In this document: piece after piece, positions 9,701-21,700 of the stretch
How the letters are laid out: every line of letters begins with the position of its first letter
How positions within the stretch are numbered: position 1 is the first letter of the stretch
Assembly: GCA_003118195.1 (NCBI GenBank)
Contig: BEXV01000313.1
Coordinates: 188,374-219,527, forward strand
DNA: 31,154 nt
Direction: 5' to 3'
Source of the DNA: Hemicentrotus pulcherrimus
Lineage: Eukaryota; Echinodermata; Echinoidea; Camarodonta; Strongylocentrotidae
The notes under the pieces: model-generated
The model's database searches: none
Told to the model about the DNA's origin: nothing
The model's input: the letters and a program-made list of their open reading frames with translations, nothing else
Program-made: the position numbers and the translations under genes

Positions 9701-12700
9701 CAAACATAAACTGACGGTATGTATATATGATTCAATTACCGGTATTTGCCAAACAATTTAGGTAGAAAATGTAGAGTTGCTGATTAATGAGAAAAGATAA
9801 ACATCAATGTCAAGCTAAATCCCGGTTAATAATAAATATCCAAACTCCTTTGGAAGCGCATAGAAACATTATATCATAATCAATTATGATATGTGTGCTG
9901 CTATACAAGAACAGAAAATTAGTATTATTCCTTTATACCATTGTTGTTTAATTTATGATAAAGTTACATTTTTTTGTTTTGTTTTGTTTTTACTATCAGA
10001 CGAGTGAAGAAAGAGAATGGTTTGGCAACCAAGCTGAAGAGAGCCCTCGCTGGACCGTATCCAATGCCACGAAGCAGAAGATAGCACAAGTGATGGCAGA
10101 TGCTCAGGTTTGTCATGTTTAATACATTATTTTTTATTAGTATCATATTAAACTCAAGCCATGAAGTAACAGGACGAAATATGTAACGTTTCAGTTTTAC
10201 TAACATATGGCAGGATGGAAACTAAAATAAAAATAAATTCACAATGACATGTTGTGTTTTTTTAAAGTGGATAATTAACAAATTTGTCAGTATATATTTA
10301 TACCAGATTAAATCACCAGTAATAGAAAATACTTTGTTAACAAATAAATTGTACTTGCATTTATCCTTCAGTTGCTCTCTTTAATGCTATGTCTTATACT
10401 CTACTCTTTGGTAACACTGGTCTTGTCATTTCCTGTCCTGTTGAACAGTTGAAATCACTTTGGTATTTTTGTTTATCCACATCTATTGTGTATGTATGTA
10501 TTTGACCAATGCAGTTTTAGGGGAGGGGGTAAATTAAGTTTAACATGTTTTGTGATTTCATTTCTTGTCTAGGCATTTGACCAGTTCATGACCACCAAAT
10601 TTGCTACTGTGAAGCGTTACGGCGGAGAAGGAGCTGAGAGCATGATGGTCTTTTTCCATCAACTCTTTACCCAAGCTGCCTCAGGTAAAGAAATAATATT
10701 TATGATTTTGTTTTTAAAGGAAGTAGTAGTAGTAGTAGTAATAATAGGGACTTTTAGATTTGCACGTTGACAGCTTTGACTGCAACATGTGACGTAATTT
10801 TAAGGCACTGAGCATGCGTCACGTCGTCTCAGTCAGCGATCGAGAATGCGTCAACCTTGATTTTCCTAAATCTAGTACGGTACTAGTATGCCGCGTGCGC
10901 AAAAAATATACAGTTCCTCAGGTAGACAAAGGAACATCCCTTCCCTGCTATAATGTAAAATGTGTAGAACAGGTGTCACATGCATATTCACCTGATCTAC
11001 ACATTTTTATATAATAGCAGTGAAGAATGTTCTTTTGTCTACCAAAGCAATTGTTGAGGGTAGAATGAGGAACTGTATATTTTGTCCTCTTTGTTTGTCA
11101 TGATCATAGTGTTACTTCCTGCATGCATGTATATCGTCGTTCTAGTCAACATGGGCAGTTGAGTCAACACGTCCACTCAATCTAAAAGTCCCTATTAATG
11201 ATGATGATGGTACTGCTACTTTTTCTACCAATGATAACAATGATGACAATATTAATTATAATAACAACTGAAAGCATGATGGCTATTTTTCTATCAACTT
11301 TTTACTCAAGTTGCATCAGGTATTAAAAGGAGTAATGATGATGAAGCTTTTTTAAAGACAGTTGTAGTAGTGATAATGATGATGATGATGATTGTTCTTC
11401 TATTGCTGCTATACTAATATTGCTGATGCCAATAGTAATGATAATAATAGTGTCAATACTAATGATGACCTTAGTAATACTGATAATATGAATACTTATA
11501 AAGTGCTGATATCCGCCAGGTTCTGACCCTGATGACACTGTCTTGAATTTGTATGATAAGCACATGGAGGGGAGAAAACAAGAACAAAAAACAAACAAAC
11601 AACCGTCACTATTTGTATCAAATGTCAAATATTTCTATCAGACTACTTGAATAGTAGAATACATAAGTATGCTCTTTATATGATTTCATACCGAGTCTCA
11701 CACGATTATTCATTCAATTTTGTTCCCTCTCCCGAACAGATGGAGTGGAAGACATTATATTAGCCATGCCACATAGAGGGCGCTTGAATCTATTAATGGG
11801 ACCGCTCGGTTACCCACCAATGGTGATGTTGAAGAAACTTCGGGGCAACCCTGAGTTTCCCCCACACCTTCTCTGTGTGGGAGACATTCCCACTCATCTA
11901 TGTAAGTGACTCACTTTTCTTTTTTTCTTAAACCAATTTTCAGTCAAATACATGCATGGAACAAAAGCAACAAATGAAACATGAGAGTATGTGTATTTAA
12001 GCAAACACTTGTCGAGGTCAACTATTGTCTTTTAATTCCAAATTAATGCTAGCCGATTTAAAACAGGCATTGTTGGGAGATAAATTTCTAAAAGTATTAA
12101 AATGGACAAATCTTGGTACCGTATATACACACTCGATGACCGTTAAAGGTACTATGTCCCATTTGCAGGCCAAAAAAATGAAAAAGTTAAATTCCAACTG
12201 CATTTGAAAGATATTACTAATTTAGAACTTCCCTAAAAAAGATGGGGCTTGAAAATGTCTTCAAGTGGGAAAATAAGCCTATAAGTTGTCAAATCGACTT
12301 TAGGGCTATAGAGCCCAAAAGTAATAGTCTAGATTTTCAGACAATTGTACCAAATGGTCATACATTTTATGCTTCGCAAAGATTCAGTCAGTTTAATCTT
12401 GGCCATCACAAGAAGTGGGTTATTGATGTAGACAAATGCTCATGTACCCTTTACAACTCTTTTCATGTACGTTATTACCAAAGAAGAAAGAAAGGCAGTC
12501 AGTCACTCAATAGTGTCTGACAGTGAAGTCTAGCAAGTAAATGGGTTTCCTTGCATGATTTGAATATGAGGACACTGCTAACGTTTAAATTTCACAGATA
12601 GGACATACATGACATATTCATAATTCCTGCACAGTTCTACAGAATTTGAGGTTGGCTGCAAAAGGGACATATAGTACCTTTAAAGTGGCTTATTTCACGA

Positions 12701-15700
12701 GTTGGCCCAAAACATAGAGAAAAGTTGTTGACCTTAGTACCAAGTGCCAGAGGGATGAGGGTATGCTAGAGACAGCTGCAATTTCAAAATATGATATTAT
12801 CATATCACCCACCTCGGCCAAATCACATACTTAGATGACGGCCAGTTCAGTGATCACGCACAGTCACATGAATGGGTAAAGTGCTTGTCATTAAACCAAC
12901 AGGGACATTGTTAGTGCATGGCTGGTGGTGTATGTTGCAATGGGAGTTGAATTGGTAGGGGAAAAAACATGACATGCAGCTCAAAAGTCAGATATTTAAA
13001 TTATAATACAAACATAAGAATACAAAATAACAAATCTTTGCATTCTTCACATTTGGAGCTATTATGTTTCTAAATTTGAATGCAGATGACTAAAAAAAAA
13101 AATGGTTGTGATAATTAAATAGCAGATTTTTAAATTGACTGCGTCAATTTGGGAATTTATTTTATTTTTGGGGCCATATATACAGCTCCAATTTTTTCAT
13201 GAAATTAGAAAATGTGGCTCATAAACCAATATTTTTATTGTATTTTAACATCAATATTGTCAATTTTTGTTGTTGAGTATGAAGCTAAAATATCACAGTT
13301 CTTTTAATCAAGGTTTAGGCAGCAGACCTTACTAATAGCTGATAAACTATAAATTCATTCCTGATTACCTTTTATTGCTTTTCCCCGTGACTTTTTCTTT
13401 ACTATTTGATTTGATTTGATTGGATTTGATTTATTTATTTCTGTTTGATTTTCTTTTTCTTTACATTTTTACAAATATACAACAAATAGTGCAAATTTAC
13501 ACATGACAAAAGAATAAATGTAGATTAATGTAAGGCTGGCTGTAACTAATCGAAAACATCAAACATTTTATGACATCATTTTAGTACAGCTCCATGTACT
13601 CTTGTATTCAGTTTTATATTTGTTTAGTGCGAGAGGGAGGATCTTTTGGGCAAAGCACAGAGTGATCCAATACCTAAGTGCATCTAGATGATGCCTTTGG
13701 GGATTCGGCGAGGTGGCCTTTGGTTGGAATGCATCAACAGACTTTTAAGATTTATTGACTAGTGAAAATAGTGAAATGTCTGTTTTTTAAAACACATAAA
13801 ACATAGCCGTCTTTGGCATCATTAACAAAATCTTTGTTTAGCCATAATTATCATCCGCTGAGAGACAAGAGAGCATTAAATCATATCGCTTTACAATATA
13901 CAGTGTGAGTCAAAAAAAAGTTTACACCTAGAAAATTGCTTATTATTTTAAAAATCATCTATGAACAGTAAATGATTATACATCTTATGAAAGAGTGTTT
14001 TATCCCAGATCATTTGGTACCATTTTTGTGTGGTATTTGTTCACTCTTGGATGAACAGGTGGCATTGTTTGCGAGAGTGCAAAAATCGACTTGCGCCAAA
14101 GTGATGCCTACAGTATGTATTATGTTGGGATTAGCGGAGTGAGAGAATGAATTGAATGTATCAAATGAAATGCATTGCATATGTTTTTTGCAAAGGGCAA
14201 AGACACACACACCCACACACCCACGCGAGCACAAATGTTTGTTGATATTTGATATTAGATATTTGATATGTGTGGCATGATTAATTTTGTAAGGGATGTA
14301 ATTTGGATCTGCAAAGACCCAAATCCCTATTGTTTTATTCAAACATCACATAAGCAACTTTGGCGCAAGTCGATTTTGGCACTCTTGCAAACAATGTCTC
14401 CTGTTCATCAAAGCGTGAACACATACCACACAAAAATTGTACCAAATGATTTGGGATAAAACACTCTTTCATAAGACATATAACAATTTAATGTTCATCG
14501 ATGATATTTTAAATAATTAAAAAATTTCTAGGTGTAAACTTTTTTTTGACTCACACTGTACATACAGGTAAGAAAAGCCCTTCTGGCGATGACTTTTAAC
14601 AGAGGATAATATGCATGTACATTTTGGATGAATTTCAGTGATTAATGCATACAATTAGATAAACGTAAGACAGGCAAACAAACAAAAGAATAAAAAAAAA
14701 AGAGACAACCTATTAAATTTGGATCAAAAAGCAGCTCTGATTGTCTCCAAGAAGATTCCCTCTCTCTCCATGTAGGACCACTCCAATGTTCTTATTGTAC
14801 TATTATTTCTTGTGTGTGTATACACAGGGACTACTGTGGATCTGGATGTGGATGGAAAAGCGTTGCATCTCTCTCTCATTCCTAACCCTTCACATCTTGA
14901 GGTAAACCACCAAAGATGCGATAGGACCAGACCACCTTGTCCGTCACCCTTATATCTCTCTCTATCTCTCCGACAGAGAAGAGAAGTTTGTAGTTTGTAC
15001 TGTATCGCTTGCTCTGAAATGTGCTTGTGCTTGTGGTAGTAATAATACAGTCGGAAGAGCACTTTAATCTGTATTATGCACATGCACCTACCCTTTCAAT
15101 TTCAAGAAGATATTTTATGAACCCAGACTACCAGGTATGTTGACATCAGATCCTTTGCTGTGGTAATGTTATTATTGCTCTGTGTAATCATACATTAGAA
15201 TATTTCTCATAACTCTATTTTGTAAGCAACCAACAAATTCATAGATGTTGCTGTTAATACTTTCATAAGGAGATTCACTCCTCCTAGACTTAAACATTCC
15301 ATTCAAGGTTTGAGTTTGAAATGCTTTCATTGAGGCATTTTTTAGGAGTTTTATAAGACTATAAAGAATATACTTCAATGAGATGTGAATCGATTATTAA
15401 AAGTAAAAATTGTCCACCATTAAAAAAATCAAAAAGAAAATCACTCATTTATCTAATACCTGTATCTGATTACTTTTAGGCTAACATACCTGTTGGAATT
15501 GGTAAAGCTAGAGGGCGCCAGATGAGTAAACGAGAAGGTGATTACACTTTAGATCCATCATCCAATGGTTGCCATGGTGATAAGGTCATAAATGTACTTC
15601 TTCATGGTGATGCTGCTTTTGTTGCCCAGGTACGTAACAAAAAATTCTGCTGATAGAAAAATGAAATGTGGAGATTTTATATTTTTACTGAATCAGAGTA

Positions 15701-18700
15701 CAAACTGACCCCCCAAAAAGAAATTTCTCCGAAATGGATGGTAAATTTTCATTAAAAGATGATTAGCAGTTTTAATTTATCTATTGAATACTGAATGATC
15801 TAATGGAAAAACTAAGCTTGAAAATTGAAGCCAGTTTCATGGATTACTTGTCTGTAAGATAAATTAAAAATTGTATAGGTTTTTTATTGTTTCATTTTTA
15901 CCCCTTCCCCACAGGGAGTGATTGCCGAGTGTTTTGCAATGGCCAACCTACCTCATTATGCAGTCGGTGGCTCTATACATCTGATTGTCAACAACCAGAT
16001 AGGCTTTACCACTCCATCCGAGAGAGGGCGCTCTTCTCCGTACAGCAGTGACATCGCCAAAATGAATGGAAATCCGGTCATCCACGTGAATGGCGAAGAC
16101 CCAGAGGTATGAATAATACAAATTCACATCACCTGTATTTGGAAAGATATCCCACACATTCATATCAACTATGATATGTAGCGTCATGTCACTCAAGATT
16201 TTTGAAAAGATATCCCACACATTCATATAAACTATGATATGTAGGGTCATGTCACTCAAGATTAATACAATCTATAGCTGCTAACCATTCTTATTTTGGA
16301 GGAATAATTCCTGTTTTTGTCCTTTTTCTTCAATACTGGTGTCAATTAGATTCTGTTCTTAGGATGATAATTTATGTATAGAAGCATGCAAAATATACTG
16401 CATTCCTAATTTGCTTTGAGAGATTTCTATTTCTTCTGTGAAATGTTGGCAGGTATGGTATTATGGTTTGATGTGTGCATACATTTGTAAGGATATAATT
16501 TTTTCTGAAAAATGATAATAATAATAGTTTGTTCTATATAGCGCTTTTCAGGACCGCAAACCCTCTCAAAGCACTGTACAGATATATATTATTACCTCTG
16601 TCATCAGATTCAGGCTTACCCGCACACAATGTATGCACATTCTCCACTCCCTGGGTGCTCCCTGGGGAGCATTCCAGCCAGGTGTAATTTTTACAAGCGC
16701 ACACTTGCTAATCTAACCACATTGAGCTTTTCTCATCCTACCAGGTACCCATTTAACACCTGGGTGGGGAGTGACAAATGTAGATCAATGTCTTGCCAAA
16801 GGAAATTAGTGCTGTGGCATTTTTGTTAGGTACGATAACAATATGAAACTAATCATGGAAAATAAATGTAAACAAAAAAATTAAAGTGAGATATTTAAAA
16901 GACTTTGCTTTGTTGTGTGTGTGATAAAAGTCAATGTGTTTTTTCTTTGCCGAATTTAGATTTTTTTTTTAGATTGTAAATAAAATATGACTCGTATTGA
17001 ATTTAACTTTCTGATGGACAGTGAGGTAATAGTTGAGATGTACATGTACAACAACTTAAGAAAGATGTAAATCATTCTCACCTTTGTCTATTCCAGGCTG
17101 TTCTATCGGCATGCAGGCTAGCGGTGAGCTACAGGCAAAAGTTCAGGAAAGACGTGGTGGTCGACCTCCTCTGCTTCCGGCGCTGGGGTCACAACGAGAT
17201 CGACGACCCCTCCTTCACCCAGCCCATCATGTACGGCAACATCAAGTCCAGGCTCAGCATACCGGACGCTTATATACAGAAAACTGCTGTAAGTTGAAGC
17301 CTGCGTGCGACAAAAGTCACTGTACAGAGCTTTCGATATATTTGACCTATCACAGTAAAAATATCCATTTGAGAAAAAGTCATATTGTTCCAAGCTCAGC
17401 ATATCTGAAGCTTAAATACAAAGAGCTGTCATATTGGAACACAGAGATGGGCCAGTAGTACTAGACCCTATGTCAAATATGATACGTTTTAATCAGTTCC
17501 TCAGATCTCCTGAGAAAAATTGTTTGTTGATATACATTGTATAATTCATTTACTGTAGTATTTTGGAGTCTATAAAATGCCATTTCAATCATACATACAA
17601 GTTTGAAATGTAATCCCTTTTAAAGTATGCAGAATATGCCATTTTAAACAACCAGATAAGTAAAATTGCTTTTGAAGCTAGGCCTCATTCATGCATGATT
17701 CATTCAGCTTCAAGAAAAAACTTAACACCAAAATAAAGCCCATTTAGATGTTAATAGCAAATGAGTGGTAAAAGAGTAGTAGAACACAGCAGAGGACGTC
17801 ACACATGCTTTACGCTCTCTGTGTCTTATGAGATAAAGAAATAAGATGCACAGAATGCTGTCTTTTATCTTTGCTGCAGTGCTGTTTTTCTTCCTCAAAG
17901 CATTTTATTCTTTCATGTGTGAATGAAGCTTTAATCTGTCATGTATTTCTTTTCTTTACTTACCAGGAAGAGGGCTCTGTCAGTAAGGAGGAGGTTGACA
18001 AGAATGTGTCGGAGCAGGTCAGGGAGTGGAACCGGTGTCTGAAGGAGGCGGACTCCGCCCCTGACCACGCCTATGAATCCATCCTCCAAGGCCCATGGTC
18101 ATCATGTGCACCACCTCCATCACACATTGCATCATGGGATACCGGTGAGTTGGTGGGCGTAGAACCTGGAGGGAAGTAATAAAATATATTGATATATGTG
18201 AATATCTACAATGTATCTGGCTCAGTGGTAGAACAGTGGTCTCATAACCGAGAGAGCAGTATGGTAGCCGTGCTAAAGCCAGGGATATAGTCTGAACACC
18301 AGGTGGGTAAAATATGACTGACATGAGCGCTAAACAAGAACCCATTATCATTATTATTATTATTCTGGGTCCAAGTCGATGTGCTCATATGTATTTTATC
18401 TTGTATCTCACTTTTATTTTACATGTATCTTTAATTTTTGTGCATTCTTCTTGATGCCTTGCAGGTATTGATTCAGAGTTGCTGAAATTCATTGGGGGAA
18501 AGTCTGTTGAGGTTCCTGATGGATTTGTAAGTATTCTTCAAAAAATTAGTAAATGTGTTTGATATTCAATGCCTGTTTATTATATTTACATGACCTAATT
18601 TTTAGTTTGTGTAGATTCTGCAATAATTTGACTCGACTCTAAAAGATTTGATTCAGATTTAGACATATACAGCTTCCTTTCTTTTGTATCCTTTACCCTG

Positions 18701-21700
18701 AAAAATACTACTGTGCTTTTACAGTCTTGATAACTTGATGCAACCTTATGTGGTTACTTTATGTGAATAGTGTGAACACAAAATACATGCAGCCAGTGTC
18801 AAGTGCAATAGAGTACCGAAGCTGTGACGTCATAAATATCCATTTTTAGAATTTCTCAATTGTTTCTTCAGAGCATATAACACCGAGTTCCCATAGGGCA
18901 GATATTTATTCAGATGGTCATGTCTCAGCCAATACGTAACATATTCAATTGGTTTTCGACATTTGGACATTATTTTTGATGCTCTTTAAGAAAATGAAGA
19001 AAAAATAATGAGAAATTCTAAAATTAGATTTTTGATGACGTCACACTTCACCACTCTATACAAGGTTATGTCAACAAATTGATCACCACTCTCACTTTAT
19101 TATTTTGTAGAGTATACACCCTCATCTCAAGAAGACCTTTGTGGCTACACGACTGAAGAAAGTAGAGGAAGGGTCTTCCATAGATTGGGCCACCGCAGAG
19201 AGTCTAGCTATTGGATCACTCCTAATTCAAGGTATTCTTCCTTTTTCTCTTAGAAATAATAAAGGTTTTTAATTCTTTCTAGTCAGCAATCACTTCCTTT
19301 GAAATGCTATGGCAACTGTCCCATTTGCAGTTATTCTTGTAAATATTCTTACATATTGTGTTCATAATTTTCTTTTGTTTCATGTCATAAAAATGCTTTG
19401 TAATAGGATATAACTACCGTATTTCATATCTGATTAGTAGAGCAACAGTTTAATTGCCCAGTTTTAGACTCTCTTGTACAGGGACTGCCAGTATAACCAG
19501 CGGTCAACAATTTATGTGCCTGAAGTGGCTGTTGTTTGCAAATGCGAACAAGACATCCCCCCCCCCAAAAAAAAAAAAGTTAGTAAATCTGCTTTCCAAA
19601 TCTTTCAGAAATTATCATCCATGATTAATCACTGAGCAATCTCTACGTATTTGTTCACCAATGTGTGCAAGTCATTTTTCCCAGGTTAGAAATTTTTCGA
19701 AGGTACCCTTTCATACTTTGTTCTCCAAGGTTTCAATGTGAGACTGAATGGTCTGGATGTAGGACCACCTGTACCCATAGTCATGCTATGCTGGTAGACC
19801 AAGACTTAATACTGTCGTGTAGGGATCGGTGATTGAAGCGAGGAGCATAAAGGATGAGGCGAGGAGCTTGTTTACAGTTTCAGTAGCATTTATTCAATCT
19901 TCTTGCTTAAGTACATAACACAATGATTCTCTAGTAGACGACTCTAGAATATCCGAGATACACAATATTATCTGTAGCTAGTCTATCTCAAAATCGTTGT
20001 TTAGNNNNNNNNNNNNNNNNNNNNNNNNNNNNNNNNNNNNNNNNNNNNNNNNNNNNNNNNNNNNNNNNNNNNNNNNNNNNNNNNNNNNNNNNNNNNNNNN
20101 NNNNNNNNNNNNNNNNNNNNNNNNNNNNNNNNNNNNNNNNNNNNNNNNNNNNNNNNNNNNNNNNNNNNNNNNNNNNNNNNNNNNNNNNNNNNNNNNNNNN
20201 NNNNNNNNNNNNNNNNNNNNNNNNNNNNNNNNNNNNNNNNNNNNNNNNNNNNNNNNNNNNNNNNNNNNNNNNNNNNNNNNNNNNNNNNNNNNNNNNNNNN
20301 NNNNNNNNNNNNNNNNNNNNNNNNNNNNNNNNNNNNNNNNNNNNNNNNNNNNNNNNNNNNNNNNNNNNNNNNNNNNNNNNNNNNNNNNNNNNNNNNNNNN
20401 NNNNNNNNNNNNNNNNNNNNNNNNNNNNNNNNNNNNNNNNNNNNNNNNNNNNNNNNNNNNNNNNNNNNNNNNNNNNNNNNNNNNNNNNNNNNNNNNNNNN
20501 NNNNNNNNNNNNNNNNNNNNNNNNNNNNNNNNNNNNNNNNNNNNNNNNNNNNNNNNNNNNNNNNNNNNNNNNNNNNNNNNNNNNNNNNNNNNNNNNNNNN
20601 NNNNNNNNNNNNNNNNNNNNNNNNNNNNNNNNNNNNNNNNNNNNNNNNNNNNNNNNNNNNNNNNNNNNNNNNNNNNNNNNNNNNNNNNNNNNNNNNNNNN
20701 NNNNNNNNNNNNNNNNNNNNNNNNNNNNNNNNNNNNNNNNNNNNNNNNNNNNNNNNNNNNNNNNNNNNNNNNNNNNNNNNNNNNNNNNNNNNNNNNNNNN
20801 NNNNNNNNNNNNNNNNNNNNNNNNNNNNNNNNNNNNNNNNNNNTATCCCTTATTGTTGAACGCCAAACAAGGTAGCAACAACAATATGTGTAAACCATGT
20901 GATTAATTATTGGACAGCTTTTATGAAATACAGTTCCTCATTACGTGATAGAAATTTTGTAAAAGCAGATTTGACTAATTGGAAATGTCTTTGGGAATAT
21001 CATTGTCTAAAGGGTAATTAAATTTAACTCAATTTCTGCCCACTGAGGCAGTCAGATACTTTTTTTCAAGTGATCTTTGTATAAACTCTTTGCTGAAATT
21101 GCAAATATGAGTGAATAAGATGTTTAAAAAATGAGGTTGCATTAGTTACCCGGTACTTAGGATGTATACTGCATGCAAATAACATTGAAAAGCCCTTCAT
21201 CTCTGTGCATTCTACCAACAGCAATGTCATATATTTACTAAAATCCCTCAAAACAATAAGTGTTCCTTCTTTTTGATTATATAGGTTGCAAACAGCCCGT
21301 TGTCTGAAGAAGCTGTGCTTGGCTTTGAGTATGGGATGAGCATTGAGAGTCCTGACCTTCTGGTGTTATGGGAGGCTCAGTTTGGAGATTTCTTCAATGC
21401 AGCCCAGACGATCATCGATACCTACATCTTTCCCGGAGAATGTACGTATGATTTTTTTATACTGACTATTCTTTAATTGCGGATCAAGCCTACTAAAAAG
21501 CGAGGATATGGTTTGACAGCTCATGTTTAAAAAAAAGATAACCAAAAGGTAATGAAGAAACCTACAATGCATTATATATCACTGTATTCACCTGCCATGT
21601 GGTCATTACTCAATAACTAAGAGTAGTGTACAAGAATTCTGACAAATTTTCATTGTGTGATCAAATGTACAATTGACCTATTGGAAACCATTAAAGTGTA

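Larger units (their letters stand above)
10685..11739 (+). other. DHTKD1 intron 6
   Basis: Contains a foldback MITE (10747-11192), a degenerate copy of the end of exon 6 (about 11265-11320), and GTA/GAT/AAT triplet repeats on both sides. Confidence 0.8.
11902..14827 (+). other. DHTKD1 intron 7
   Basis: The longest intron (2926 bp) and mostly repeats: dispersed repeat copy B (12121-13375) split by a TTAA element, an antisense retroposon-like tail, and a TA-flanked MITE at 13901-14558. Confidence 0.85.
16107..17096 (+). other. DHTKD1 intron 10
   Basis: 990 bp with a 63-bp tandem duplication at its start and a SINE-like repeat at 16510-16835. Confidence 0.85.

Noticed and set aside
14010..14342. 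110-codon minus-strand frame as a transposase
   Set aside because: It lies in the inverted-repeat MITE and shows no DDE/D motif or helix-turn-helix resemblance.
15948..16259. 103-codon minus-strand frame with a repeated SDMTLHIIV motif
   Set aside because: It is the shadow of exon 10 followed by the 63-bp tandem repeat; the repeated motif only reflects the DNA duplication.
19978..20898. Frames of about 300 codons on both strands
   Set aside because: They consist almost wholly of N translated as X across the gap.
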